Below are positions 27,476-36,187 of a stretch of 64,000 nucleotides of DNA, in pieces (the first letter of the stretch is position 1; every line of letters begins with the position of its first letter). The notes beneath the pieces are model-generated. The model was not told where the DNA came from. It saw only the letters and a list, made by a program, of their open reading frames with translations, and did no database searches. Source of the DNA: Streptomyces sp. GC420 (GTDB lineage: Bacteria > Actinomycetota > Actinomycetes > Streptomycetales > Streptomycetaceae); contig NZ_JAAAXQ010000002.1 in the NCBI RefSeq assembly GCF_009916105.1, forward strand, positions 1-64,000, written 5' to 3'. The position numbers were made by a program, and so were the translations under genes.

Positions 27476-28375
27476 ATGCCCATCTCTGCCGAAGCCGGCT
27501 ACCTGGAGGCCCTGTACCGCGATTGGACGGACCGCATGGCCGCGGACCCGCAGATGTCCATCGCCATGCTGCGCAGTCTCTTCGACGAGTGGCACCAGCC
27601 CACCCTCGAACCCGAAGGAGTGACCTACCGGTCCGGCGCCGTTGCCGGCGTCGAGGGTATCTGGGCGCTCCCCGTCGACGCGGACGCGTCGAAAGTGATC
27701 ATGTACACCCACGGCGGGGGATTCTCGGTCGGGTCCGCCGCCAGCCACCGCAAGCTCGCCGGGCATCTGGCCAAGGCCCTGAACACGACAGCCTTCGTCG
27801 TCGATTACCGGCGCGCCCCCGAGCACCCCTTCCCCGCACAGATCGAGGACGCCGCTGCGGTCTACCGTGCACTCCTGGACCAGGGGTTCGCTTCCCGGAA
27901 CGTCCTGACGGCCGGTGACTCGGCCGGCGGCAACCTGGCGATCTCCGTCGTGCTCAGGCTGCGGGACGACGGTGTCCCGCTGCCGGGTGCGGTCATCGCG
28001 TTCTCGCCGTGGCTCGACATGGAGCACACCGGGGACACCCTGGTCAGCAACGCGGCGACCGATGGGCTGGTCAGCCGCGAGATCCTCGAAGGAATGTCGG
28101 CGATGTTCCTCGGCGAGAGTGGCAAGCCCAACGATCCGCTGGCCAATCCGCTGTACGCCGACTACAGCGGCTTCCCCCGTCTGTACGTCACCGCCGGGTC
28201 GGTGGAGACGTTGCTGGACAACGCGACGCGGCTGGCCGACCGCGCGGCCGCGGCCGGTGTCGACGTGACTCTGTCGGTCGTCGACGGCATGCAGCACGTG
28301 TTCCCCTTCCTCGCCGGCCGCGCCCCGGAAGCCGACGCGGAGATCGCCCGTATCAGCGACTGGTTCCGCCGATGA
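27476..28375 (+). CDS. Alpha/beta hydrolase, HSL-type lactone/ester hydrolase (ChnC-like role)
   Basis: A 299-residue hydrolase of the hormone-sensitive-lipase group. It has the oxyanion motif HGGGF at 79-83, the nucleophile in GDSAGG (Ser149), an acid in the GSVETLLDNA segment and His274 in DGMQHVFPF. It sits directly upstream of a Baeyer-Villiger monooxygenase, 50 bp apart, so it most likely opens the lactone produced by that enzyme (epsilon-caprolactone to 6-hydroxyhexanoate). No signal peptide is present, so it is cytoplasmic. Confidence 0.85.
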   Translation: MPISAEAGYLEALYRDWTDRMAADPQMSIAMLRSLFDEWHQPTLEPEGVTYRSGAVAGVEGIWALPVDADASKVIMYTHGGGFSVGSAASHRKLAGHLAKALNTTAFVVDYRRAPEHPFPAQIEDAAAVYRALLDQGFASRNVLTAGDSAGGNLAISVVLRLRDDGVPLPGAVIAFSPWLDMEHTGDTLVSNAATDGLVSREILEGMSAMFLGESGKPNDPLANPLYADYSGFPRLYVTAGSVETLLDNATRLADRAAAAGVDVTLSVVDGMQHVFPFLAGRAPEADAEIARISDWFRR

Positions 28376-28425
28376 CCGGCCGCCGACCCGCACGAGAAAC
28401 GACAAGAGCAGAGGAGACAACTTCC

Positions 28426-30015
28426 ATGGCCACACACCACGATGTCATCGTGATCGGCGCCGGCTTCGGCGGAATGTACGCGCTGAAGAAGTTCCGCGAT
28501 GATCTGGGCCTCAACGTACGCGTGTTCGACAAGGCGGGCGGCGTAGGGGGTACCTGGTACTGGAACCGGTACCCCGGTGCTCTGTCGGACACCGAGTCGT
28601 TCGTCTACTGCTACTCCTGCGACAGGGACCTTCTGCAGGAATGGGACTTCGACACGCGCTATCTCAACCAGCCGCAGATTCTGCGGTACCTCGAGCACGT
28701 CGCGGACCGCTGGAAGCTGCGACCCGACATCCAGCTCAACACCGGCATCGCCGCCGCGCACTTCAACGAGGCGGACAACCTCTGGCACGTGCAGACCGAC
28801 AACGGCGAGCGCCACACCGCCAAGTACCTGGTGACCGCCCTCGGGCTGCTCTCGGCGACCAACCTGCCCAACATCAAGGGCATCGAGACCTTCCAGGGCG
28901 ACCTCGTGCACACCGGGGCCTGGCCGGACGACCTCGAGCTCGCCGGGAAGCGCGTCGGGATCGTGGGCACGGGATCCACCGGCACGCAGGTCATCACCGC
29001 GATCGCGCCCGAGGTGGACCACCTCACCGTCTTCCAGCGCTCCGCGCAGTACACCGTGCCGGTGGGCAACGGCCCGGTCTCGAAGGAGTATGTGGCCCAG
29101 GTCAAGAAGGACTACGACGCCATCTGGGCACAGGTACGCGAATCGGCGGTCGCGTTCGGCTTCGAGGAAAGCGACGTCCCCTACGCTTCGGTCTCCCCCG
29201 AGACGCGGCAGGCGATCTTCGAGCGGGCCTGGCAGAAGGGGGGCGGCTTCCGCTTCATGTTCGAGACGTTCGCCGACATCGCCACCGACGAAGAAGCGAA
29301 CAAGGGCGCCCAGGACTTCATCAAGGCCAAGATCGCCCAGATCGTGAAGGACCCCGAGACGGCACGCAAGCTGACGCCGAGGGACTTCTATGCCAAGCGG
29401 CCTCTGTGCGACAGCGGCTACTACGCCACCTTCAACCGGGACAACGTGGAGCTGGTCGACGTCAAGGAGAACCCGATCGCGGAGATCACGGCCAAGGGTG
29501 TCAGGACCTCGGACGGGGTGGAGCACGAACTCGACACGCTGATCTTCGCGACCGGCTTCGACGCGGTGGACGGCAACTACAAGCGGTTCGACCTTCGCGG
29601 GCGCGACGGTCTGGCGATGAAGGACTACTGGCGCGACGGCCCGTCGAGCTACCTGGGGGTGACCGTCGCCAACTTCCCGAACCTGTTCATGGTGCTCGGG
29701 CCCAACGGTCCCTTCACGAACCTGCCGCCCTCGATCGAGGCGCAGGTCGAATGGTTCACCGACCTGGTGAAGCACGCAGAGGACACCGGGCTGTCAACGG
29801 TGGAGGCCACCGCCGACGCGGAACAGCAGTGGACCGACACCTGTCAGGCGATCGCCAACGCGACCCTGTTCCCCAAGGCGCAGTCGTGGATCTTCGGCGC
29901 CAACATCCCCGGCAAGAAGAACACCGTCTACTTCTACCTGGCCGGTCTCGGCGCCTACCGCAAGGTTCTCTCCGACTGCCAGGACGCCAGCTACAAGGGA
30001 TTCCAGTTCGCCTGA
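28426..30015 (+). CDS. chnB: Baeyer-Villiger monooxygenase, cyclohexanone-monooxygenase-like
   Basis: A 529-residue flavoprotein. The N-terminal FAD site is VIVIGAGFGGMYAL, the Baeyer-Villiger fingerprint FQGDLVHTGAWP lies at 156-167, and the NADPH site is VGIVGTGSTGTQVI. A second conserved piece GGVGGTWYWNRYPGALSD is typical of cyclohexanone and cyclopentanone monooxygenases. It converts cyclic ketones to lactones with NADPH and oxygen. The ATG at 28426 follows AGAGGAGA. The surrounding hydrolase, alcohol dehydrogenase, aldehyde dehydrogenase and SDR genes match the cyclohexanol degradation set. The symbol is by analogy. Confidence 0.92.
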   Translation: MATHHDVIVIGAGFGGMYALKKFRDDLGLNVRVFDKAGGVGGTWYWNRYPGALSDTESFVYCYSCDRDLLQEWDFDTRYLNQPQILRYLEHVADRWKLRPDIQLNTGIAAAHFNEADNLWHVQTDNGERHTAKYLVTALGLLSATNLPNIKGIETFQGDLVHTGAWPDDLELAGKRVGIVGTGSTGTQVITAIAPEVDHLTVFQRSAQYTVPVGNGPVSKEYVAQVKKDYDAIWAQVRESAVAFGFEESDVPYASVSPETRQAIFERAWQKGGGFRFMFETFADIATDEEANKGAQDFIKAKIAQIVKDPETARKLTPRDFYAKRPLCDSGYYATFNRDNVELVDVKENPIAEITAKGVRTSDGVEHELDTLIFATGFDAVDGNYKRFDLRGRDGLAMKDYWRDGPSSYLGVTVANFPNLFMVLGPNGPFTNLPPSIEAQVEWFTDLVKHAEDTGLSTVEATADAEQQWTDTCQAIANATLFPKAQSWIFGANIPGKKNTVYFYLAGLGAYRKVLSDCQDASYKGFQFA

Positions 30016-30099
30016 CCAGGCTTGTTCGCAGGCCGGGGCCCCACCGGCCTGCGTCGCCAGTCCTTCTCCCCCCCCGTCGCATGTGAGAGGCAGGTTCTC

Positions 30100-31575
30100 G
30101 TGTCCCACACGATCACCGTTCAGTTCCCCGGCACCGAACGCCGCCATACGGTCCACACCGGCATCCATGTCAACGGCGAATGGATCGACCTCCCGGCGAC
30201 GTTCGACGTGGTCGACCCGGCGACCGGAGTTGCGTTCGCCTCCGTGTCGGACGGCACCGCGGCCCATGCGCAGGCCGCCCTGGACGCGGCGAGTGCCGCC
30301 CAGGCATCCTGGGGCGAGATCGCGCCCAGGGCCCGTGCCGACATCCTGCACGCATTCCACCAGTTGCTGGCGGAGCGTGCCGACGCCTTCAGCGACGTCA
30401 TGGTGCTGGAGTCCGGCAAGCCCCGGGCGGATGCCGAGGGCGAGATGGTGCTCGCTCTTGACTTCGTCAGGTGGCTCGCGGAGAAAGCGGCCCATGTGCA
30501 CGGTTCCTTCTCCCGGGCCTCCCGCGGCGACTTCCGGATCATCACCACGTTGCAGCCGGTGGGTCCCAGCCTCCTCGTCTCGCCGTGGAACTTCCCTGTC
30601 CTGATCCCGGCGCGCAAGGCGGCCGCAGCGCTGGCGGCCGGCTGCACCGCGATCATGAAGCCTGCAGCACAGACGCCGCTGACGTCGGCGCTGCTCATGC
30701 AGACGCTCATCGACGCGGGCCTGCCGGCCGGGGTGATGAACCTCGTCCCCACGACCCGGGCGGCCGAGCTGTCCGAGCGGTTGATGCAGGACCGGCGGCT
30801 GCGCAAGGTCAGCTTCACCGGATCTGTCGGCGTAGGCTCCCTGATGATGCGGCAGGCATCACGGGAGATCATGAGCGTTCAGCTCGAGCTCGGAGGGAAT
30901 GGCCCCTTCATCGTCCTGGAGGACGCCGACATCGAGAACGCCGTGGCACAGGCGATCGCGGCCAAGTTCCGCAACGCCGGGCAGGCATGCGTCGCCGCGA
31001 ACCGGATCATCCTGCACCGGGCCATCGCCGCGGAGTTCACCGAGCGGTTCGTCGACCGCACGCGCGCGCTCGTGGTCGGCCCCGGCCACCGGCCGGGCGT
31101 CGACGTCGGGCCGATGATCTCCCAGACCCAGCGGGAAGCCATCGCCGGCACCATCCAAGCGATTGTCGGCGACCACGCCGAGGTACTGCTCGGGGGAAAA
31201 CCCATCGGCGGCGACGGATACTTCTTCGAACCCACCGTCCTCCAGATGCACGACACCGCGCCGGACTTCTCCTGTCAGGAACTCTTCGCCCCGGTCGCGC
31301 CCCTGTTCACCGTCGATTCGGTCGACGAGGCCGTCGCCTTCGCCAACGACACCGACTACGGACTGGCCGGCTACCTGTTCACCACTGACGTCTCACGTGC
31401 CGTGACCATCAGTGAAAGGCTCGACGTGGGCATGGTCGGTGTCAACCGTGGCCTCATGGCCGACCCGGCCGCACCGTTCGGCGGCGTCAAGTCCTCCGGT
31501 CTCGGTCGAGAGGGTGGCCACCACGCCCTTGATGAATTCATGGAGACCAAGTACATCGCGCTCACCACCGGCTGA
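30100..31575 (+). CDS. Aldehyde dehydrogenase (ChnE / semialdehyde type)
   Basis: A 491-residue NAD(P)-dependent aldehyde dehydrogenase: SPWNFPVLIPARKAAAAL, FTGSVGVGSLMM, the general-base Glu in QLELGGNGPF and the catalytic Cys in RNAGQACVAANR. It belongs to the succinate-semialdehyde dehydrogenase group, suited to omega-oxo acids. The GTG at 30100 follows GAGAGGCAGG; upstream in-frame starts would intrude into the intergenic region. In the cluster it should oxidise 6-oxohexanoate to adipate. Confidence 0.88.
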   Translation: MSHTITVQFPGTERRHTVHTGIHVNGEWIDLPATFDVVDPATGVAFASVSDGTAAHAQAALDAASAAQASWGEIAPRARADILHAFHQLLAERADAFSDVMVLESGKPRADAEGEMVLALDFVRWLAEKAAHVHGSFSRASRGDFRIITTLQPVGPSLLVSPWNFPVLIPARKAAAALAAGCTAIMKPAAQTPLTSALLMQTLIDAGLPAGVMNLVPTTRAAELSERLMQDRRLRKVSFTGSVGVGSLMMRQASREIMSVQLELGGNGPFIVLEDADIENAVAQAIAAKFRNAGQACVAANRIILHRAIAAEFTERFVDRTRALVVGPGHRPGVDVGPMISQTQREAIAGTIQAIVGDHAEVLLGGKPIGGDGYFFEPTVLQMHDTAPDFSCQELFAPVAPLFTVDSVDEAVAFANDTDYGLAGYLFTTDVSRAVTISERLDVGMVGVNRGLMADPAAPFGGVKSSGLGREGGHHALDEFMETKYIALTTG

Positions 31576-31677
31576 GTGACGGGCCCCGGACGGACCGGGT
31601 GACGACCGGTTGCTAGGGGCTTCGCACGAGCCGGAGCGCTGTCCGCTGATCCACCTCACACTTTCGAAGGACGAATC

Positions 31678-32430
31678 ATGGCGCATCGACTGGATGGCAA
31701 GGTCGCGATCATCACTGGTGCCGCGCGCGGACAAGGCGCGGCGGAGGCACGTCTGTTCGCCGCCGAGGGGGCGTCGCTCGTCATCACCGACATACGCGAA
31801 GACGCACTGCGCGCCGTAGAGAAGGAGCTCCAGGACACTGGTGCCGCGGTCGTGGCTGTGCCGCACGACGTCACCGACGAGGCGGCGTGGGGCGATACCG
31901 TCAACCGTGCGATCCAGGAGTTCGGCCGCGTCGACATCCTCGTCAACAACGCCGGGATCCTGAGCATGGCCGGGGTCGAGGAGACCTCGCGCGAGCAGTG
32001 GGACCGGATCGTGGCCGTCAACCAGACGGGAGTCTGGCTGGGCATGAAGTACGCCGTGCCGGCCATGCGCCGCTCCGGCGGAGGGTCCATCGTCAACGTC
32101 TCCTCCATCTACGGCCTGATCGGCAGTGGAGCGGCCGCGGCCTATCAGGCCACCAAGGGGGCGGTCCGTCTCCTCACCAAGACAGCCGCGATCCAGTACG
32201 CACCCGAAGGCATCCGCATCAACTCCCTCCACCCGGGTGTCATCGACACAGGCATGGTCGAGGAAGAGGTGCCGGCCGCCTTCCGGCCGGCACTGGTCAC
32301 CGCCACACCGCTCGGCCGCATGGGCAAGCCCGAAGAGATCGCGTACGGCGCGCTCTTCCTCGCCTCCGAGGAGTCATCGTTCGCGACAGGATCCGAACTG
32401 GTCCTGGACGGCGGCTACACGAGCCAGTGA
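31678..32430 (+). CDS. SDR-family alcohol dehydrogenase (ChnA-like role)
   Basis: A 250-residue classical SDR: TGAARGQGAAEARLFAAEGA at the cofactor site, NNAGILSM, then the catalytic Ser and AYQATKGAVRLL (Tyr, Lys), with Asp at the end of beta-2 (ITDIRED) favouring NAD. It resembles 3-alpha/20-beta-hydroxysteroid and cyclohexanol dehydrogenases. As last gene of the plus-strand operon it could start the pathway by oxidising cyclohexanol to cyclohexanone. A strong hairpin follows. Confidence 0.85.
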   Translation: MAHRLDGKVAIITGAARGQGAAEARLFAAEGASLVITDIREDALRAVEKELQDTGAAVVAVPHDVTDEAAWGDTVNRAIQEFGRVDILVNNAGILSMAGVEETSREQWDRIVAVNQTGVWLGMKYAVPAMRRSGGGSIVNVSSIYGLIGSGAAAAYQATKGAVRLLTKTAAIQYAPEGIRINSLHPGVIDTGMVEEEVPAAFRPALVTATPLGRMGKPEEIAYGALFLASEESSFATGSELVLDGGYTSQ

Positions 32431-32436
32431 CCCGCT

Positions 32437-32480
32437 GGGCGGCCGGCCGCCACGGATGCGGCCAGGCCGCCGGCCGGCCC
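32437..32480. terminator. Bidirectional hairpin terminator
   Basis: Complementary arms GGCCGGC (32441-32447) and GCCGGCC (32469-32475), with G/C-rich extensions on both sides, lie between the convergent SDR and etfA genes. The rest of the 138-bp gap holds no gene. Confidence 0.5.
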
Positions 32481-32568
32481 TTGCGCTGTGTCCCGGCTGA
32501 CGGAGTCGGCCGGAGGCAGCCTGAACACCACCGCGGGCGATCGAGGCAGGGTGCCGGGGACTGCCGCC

Positions 32569-33549
32569 TCAGCGCTGCGAGCCACTCATTTCTCGCGGGT
32601 CCTTGATCTCCTCGGTGAGCTGCGGGACGACGTCGAAGAGGTCGCCGACGATGCCGTAGTCGACCAGGTCGAAGATCGGGGCCTCGGGGTCCTTGTTGAC
32701 GGCCACGATGGTCTTCGAGGTCTGCATGCCGGCACGGTGCTGGATGGCGCCGGAGATGCCGTTGGCGATGTAGAGCTGCGGCGAGACGGACTTGCCGGTC
32801 TGGCCGACCTGGTTGGTGTGCGGGTACCAGCCCGCGTCCACCGCGGCGCGCGAGGCGCCGACGGCCGCACCCAGCGAGTCGGCCAGCGCCTCGATGATCG
32901 CGAAGTTCTGCGCGCCGCCCACACCACGGCCGCCGGAGACCACGATCGCGGCCTCGGTCAGCTCGGGGCGGCCCGTCGACTCACGCGGCGTACGGCCCGT
33001 GACCCTGGTGTCGGTCGCCCTGGCGGAGAACGTCACCGACAGCGCCTCCACCGCACCGGCGGCCGGAGCGGCCTCGACGGCGGCCGAGTTCGGCTTGACC
33101 GTGATGACCGGGGTGCCCTTGACGACACGCGAGGTGGTGGTGAACGACGCGGCGAACACCGACTGGGTGGCCACCGGGCCCTCGTCGCCGGCCTCCAGGT
33201 CGACGGCGTCGGTGATGATGCCGGAGCCGATGCGCAGCGCCAGACGCGCGGCGATCTCCTTGCCCTCCGCGGAGGACGGGACCAGGACCGCGGCCGGGGA
33301 GACCGCCTCGACGGCGGCCTGCAGCGCGTCCACCTTCGGCACGACGAGGTAGTCGGCGTACTCGGCGGCCTCGTGGGTGAGGACGGGGGTCGCGCCGTGC
33401 TCGGCCAGCGCGGCGGCGGTGTCGGCGGCGCCGGTGCCCAGCGCGACGGCGACCGGCTCGCCCAGGCGGCGGGCCAGGGTCAGCAGTTCCAGGGTCGGTT
33501 TGCGGACCACGCCGTCCGCGTGGTCGACGTAGACGAGGACTTCAGCCAT
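32569..33549 (-). CDS. etfA: Electron transfer flavoprotein alpha subunit
   Basis: A 326-residue EtfA. The C-terminal FAD domain has [54 protein letters not shown] and [20 protein letters not shown], all family hallmarks. With EtfB it accepts electrons from acyl-CoA dehydrogenases and passes them to the ETF:quinone oxidoreductase. It is the third gene of an acd-etfB-etfA operon, 62 bp after etfB. The pair serves the catabolic dehydrogenases here, in addition to any housekeeping set elsewhere. Confidence 0.95.
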   Translation of the reverse strand: MAEVLVYVDHADGVVRKPTLELLTLARRLGEPVAVALGTGAADTAAALAEHGATPVLTHEAAEYADYLVVPKVDALQAAVEAVSPAAVLVPSSAEGKEIAARLALRIGSGIITDAVDLEAGDEGPVATQSVFAASFTTTSRVVKGTPVITVKPNSAAVEAAPAAGAVEALSVTFSARATDTRVTGRTPRESTGRPELTEAAIVVSGGRGVGGAQNFAIIEALADSLGAAVGASRAAVDAGWYPHTNQVGQTGKSVSPQLYIANGISGAIQHRAGMQTSKTIVAVNKDPEAPIFDLVDYGIVGDLFDVVPQLTEEIKDPREMSGSQR

Positions 33550-33611
33550 GGGACTTCTTCTCTCCTGCGTAACGAAGTTGAGGGGCGGTCAGCCAGGGGG
33601 CAGGCGAGACC

Positions 33612-34394
33612 TCAGATGAACTTCTGGCTCGCGAGGAACTCGGCGAGCTGCTTGCCGCCCTCGCCCTCGTCGTTGACGATCGTGCCGGCCGTGCGCGCCG
33701 GGCGTTGGGCCGCGGTCACGACCTTGGTGTACGCGCCGTCGAGGCCGACCTCCTCGGCCTCGATGTCCAGGTCGGACAGGTCCCAGGACTCCACCGGCTT
33801 CTTCTTCGCCGCCATGATGCCCTTGAAGGACGGGTAACGCGCCTCGCCCGACTGGTCGGTGACCGACACGACCGCCGGGAGCCGTGCCTCCAACTGCTCG
33901 GAGGCCGCGTCGCCGTCGCGGCGGCCCTTGACGACGCCGTCCTCGACGGACACCTCGGACAGCAGGGTGACCTGCGGGACGCCCAGGCGCTCGGCCAGCA
34001 GGGCCGGGACGATGCCGCCGGTGCCGTCGGTGGAGGCCATGCCGGAGACGACCAGGTCGAAGCCGGCCTTCTCGATGGCCTTGGCCAGGACCAGGGAGGT
34101 GCCGATGGCGTCGGTGCCGTGCAGGTCGTCGTCCTCGACGTGGATCGCCCTGTCGGCGCCCATGGACAGCGCCTTGCGCAGGGCGTCCCTGGCGTCCTCG
34201 GGGCCGACCGTGAGGACGGTGACCTCTACGTCGTCGTCGGAGTTCTCGGAGATCTGCAGCGCCTGTTCGACCGCGTACTCGTCCAGCTCGGAGAGCAGAC
34301 CGTCCACGTCGTCCCGGTCGACGGTCAGGTCATCGGCGAAGTGCCGGTCGCCAGTGGCGTCGGGCACGTACTTCACGCACACCACGATCTTCAT
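33612..34394 (-). CDS. etfB: Electron transfer flavoprotein beta subunit
   Basis: A 260-residue EtfB starting MKIVVCVKYVPDATGDR, with the AMP-binding ETF beta region DLVVSGMASTDGTGGIVPAL and SFKGIMAAKKKPVESWDL near the C-terminus. The ATG at 34394 overlaps the stop of the acyl-CoA dehydrogenase gene (ATGA), so the two are translated in concert. A much longer open frame upstream lies over the dehydrogenase gene and is not real. Confidence 0.95.
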   Translation of the reverse strand: MKIVVCVKYVPDATGDRHFADDLTVDRDDVDGLLSELDEYAVEQALQISENSDDDVEVTVLTVGPEDARDALRKALSMGADRAIHVEDDDLHGTDAIGTSLVLAKAIEKAGFDLVVSGMASTDGTGGIVPALLAERLGVPQVTLLSEVSVEDGVVKGRRDGDAASEQLEARLPAVVSVTDQSGEARYPSFKGIMAAKKKPVESWDLSDLDIEAEEVGLDGAYTKVVTAAQRPARTAGTIVNDEGEGGKQLAEFLASQKFI

Positions 34395-35557
34395 GCGTCG
34401 AGTCCTCCTCGCCCGACCAGTTGGCTCGCGATCACGTTCCGTTGAATCTCGTTGGTGCCCTCGCCGACGATCATCAGCGGCGCGTCGCGGAAGTAGCGCT
34501 CGACGTCGAACTCGGTCGAGTATCCGTAACCGCCGTGGATGCGCACGGCGTTGAGGGCTATGTGCATTGCTGTCTCGGAGGCGAAGAGCTTCGCCATTCC
34601 GGCCTCCATGTCCACCCGGCGCCCCGCGTCCGCTTCCCGGGCCGCGTGCAGGGTCAGCTGCCGGGCCGCAGTCAGGGAAGTCGCCATGTCTGCCAGGTAG
34701 TTGCCGATGGACTGGTGCTGCCAGATCGGCTTTCCGAACGACTCGCGCTCCCGAGCGTAGGCGAGCGCGTCCTCCAGCGCCGCCCGGCCGACGCCGAGGG
34801 CACGGGCGGCGACCTGCAGCCGCCCGGTCTCCAGGCCCTTCATCATCTGCGCGAACCCCCTGCCCACGGCTCCGCCGAGCACGGCATCCGCCGTAGCCTG
34901 GTAGTCCTCGAAGGACAGCTCGCAGCTCTCCACGCCCTTGTAGCCGAGCTTGGGCAGGTCGCGGGAGACGGTCAGGCCGGTGCCGTGCTCGACGAGGAGG
35001 ATCGACATGCCCTTGTGCGCGGGACTCGCCTCCGGATCCGTCTTGCACAGCAGTGCGATCAGCTGTGAGCGACGGGAGTTGGTGATCCAGGTCTTCGCAC
35101 CGTTGATGACATAACCGTCGGCGTCTCTACGGGCCACCGTGCGCATGGCTTGCAGATCGGATCCGCCTCCCGGCTCGGTCAGGGCCATCGTCGCGCGGAT
35201 CTCGCCGGTGGCCATCTTCGGCAGGTAGTGCCTCCTCTGCTTCTCGGTGCCGAAGTGCAGCAGCAGTTTGGCGACGACCGTGTGGCCACCCATTGCTCCG
35301 GCCAGGCTCATCCAGCCGCGTGCCAGCTCCTCGGTGATCAGCACGTAACAAGGGGTCGAGACGCGGGTGCCGCCGTATTCCCCGGGGACCGCGAGACCGA
35401 ACACGCCGAGCTGCTTCATCTGCTCGATGAGTGCCTCGGGGTAGACGTCCGCGTGCTCCATCTCCCGGACGACCGGCTTCACCTCCTTGTCCACGAAGTC
35501 GTGCACCGTCCTGACAATCAGCTGCTCGTCCTCGGAAAGTATGTCGAGAGTGCTCAT
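34391..35557 (-). CDS. Acyl-CoA dehydrogenase coupled to ETF
   Basis: A 388-residue acyl-CoA dehydrogenase: ALTEPGGGSDLQAMRTVARR, WITNSRRSQLIALLCKTD, then VRIHGGYGYSTEFDVERYFR and the MIVGEGTNEIQRNVIASQLV ending, in which the Glu of GEGTNE aligns with the usual catalytic base. It is the first secure gene of the operon with etfB and etfA. The gene is translationally coupled to etfB, which suggests a dedicated electron path. The chain-length preference is unknown. Confidence 0.92.
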   Translation of the reverse strand: MSTLDILSEDEQLIVRTVHDFVDKEVKPVVREMEHADVYPEALIEQMKQLGVFGLAVPGEYGGTRVSTPCYVLITEELARGWMSLAGAMGGHTVVAKLLLHFGTEKQRRHYLPKMATGEIRATMALTEPGGGSDLQAMRTVARRDADGYVINGAKTWITNSRRSQLIALLCKTDPEASPAHKGMSILLVEHGTGLTVSRDLPKLGYKGVESCELSFEDYQATADAVLGGAVGRGFAQMMKGLETGRLQVAARALGVGRAALEDALAYARERESFGKPIWQHQSIGNYLADMATSLTAARQLTLHAAREADAGRRVDMEAGMAKLFASETAMHIALNAVRIHGGYGYSTEFDVERYFRDAPLMIVGEGTNEIQRNVIASQLVGRGGLDA

Positions 35558-36061
35558 GGCGCGACGCTCCTCGCAGTGTCCTGGTATTGGCGCAGGCGGG
35601 TGATTCGGTCAAGTCCTCGGCGCGCGGACCCGGCCGCGCCGGCATTCCGGTCCGGCCCGGTGAATCCCCGCAGGCTCGTCCGGGGCAGGGACCCGACCGA
35701 GGAGGGACGAAGCGGCCGAGCACGGCGACGTCGGTCTCGCCGAAGCGAGCGCCCACGACCGCTGCGGCTCCAGGCGGAGCGGATCGCAGTCGAACACGGG
35801 CAGGAAGCCTGCCCTCGAGGAGCTCGGACGCTGGAAGGAGCGGCGGGTGCGGCACGATCCCTGCGCGCTCGGCCCGGATCGTGAGCTGCCGCCCGATGCG
35901 ATCGATCACCGGCGTACTGGATGTCGCACCAGCGCCCAGCTTTCGACCGCTCGAACGTCCAGGTCGGCTGGCTGCCACGTGACAAAGGGGCGGCAGCCTG
36001 CCGCCCGACACCTGTGGCGGTGCGACCGGTGGCTGCCAGCTCCTCAAGGTGCTCACCCATG
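35554..36061 (-). other. Degenerate or unrecognised ORF before the acd-etf operon
   Basis: The 630 bp between the dehydrogenase and the divergent LysR gene have no secure gene. On the minus strand an ATG at 36061 opens a frame (MGEHLEELAATG) whose stop at 35554 overlaps the dehydrogenase ATG as ATGA. This suggests it was once the first gene of the operon. The amino-acid composition of the middle (Arg/Ala/Pro-rich) looks like a wrong frame, so frameshifts are likely. I do not recognise a family. Confidence 0.3.
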
Positions 36062-36098
36062 ACTGACCTCCAGGGGTGCGATCCTGCACCCGCACAGC

Positions 36099-36144
36099 CA
36101 TGATGAGACATCATGTATCGTCGCGAGAAATAGCAATTTGCTAT
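36099..36144. promoter_or_regulatory. Two palindromes in the LysR divergent promoter
   Basis: CATGATG-AGA-CATCATG (36099-36115) and ATAGCAA-T-TTGCTAT (36130-36144) are both perfect dyads 14 bp apart. The second has the LysR T-N11-A arrangement and ends 43 bp before the LysR GTG. Together they resemble the recognition and activation sites of LysR regulators controlling divergent genes, here the acd-etf operon and the regulator itself. Confidence 0.7.
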
Positions 36145-36187
36145 GGGGCGTATGCCGCTGTGCGAATGCATCGAAAGGCGGGGTGCT

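Noticed and set aside
28162-29775. Minus-strand open frame opposite the Baeyer-Villiger gene
   Set aside because: The plus strand has all flavoprotein motifs; the antisense product is Val/Glu/Asp/Gly-rich without any domain.
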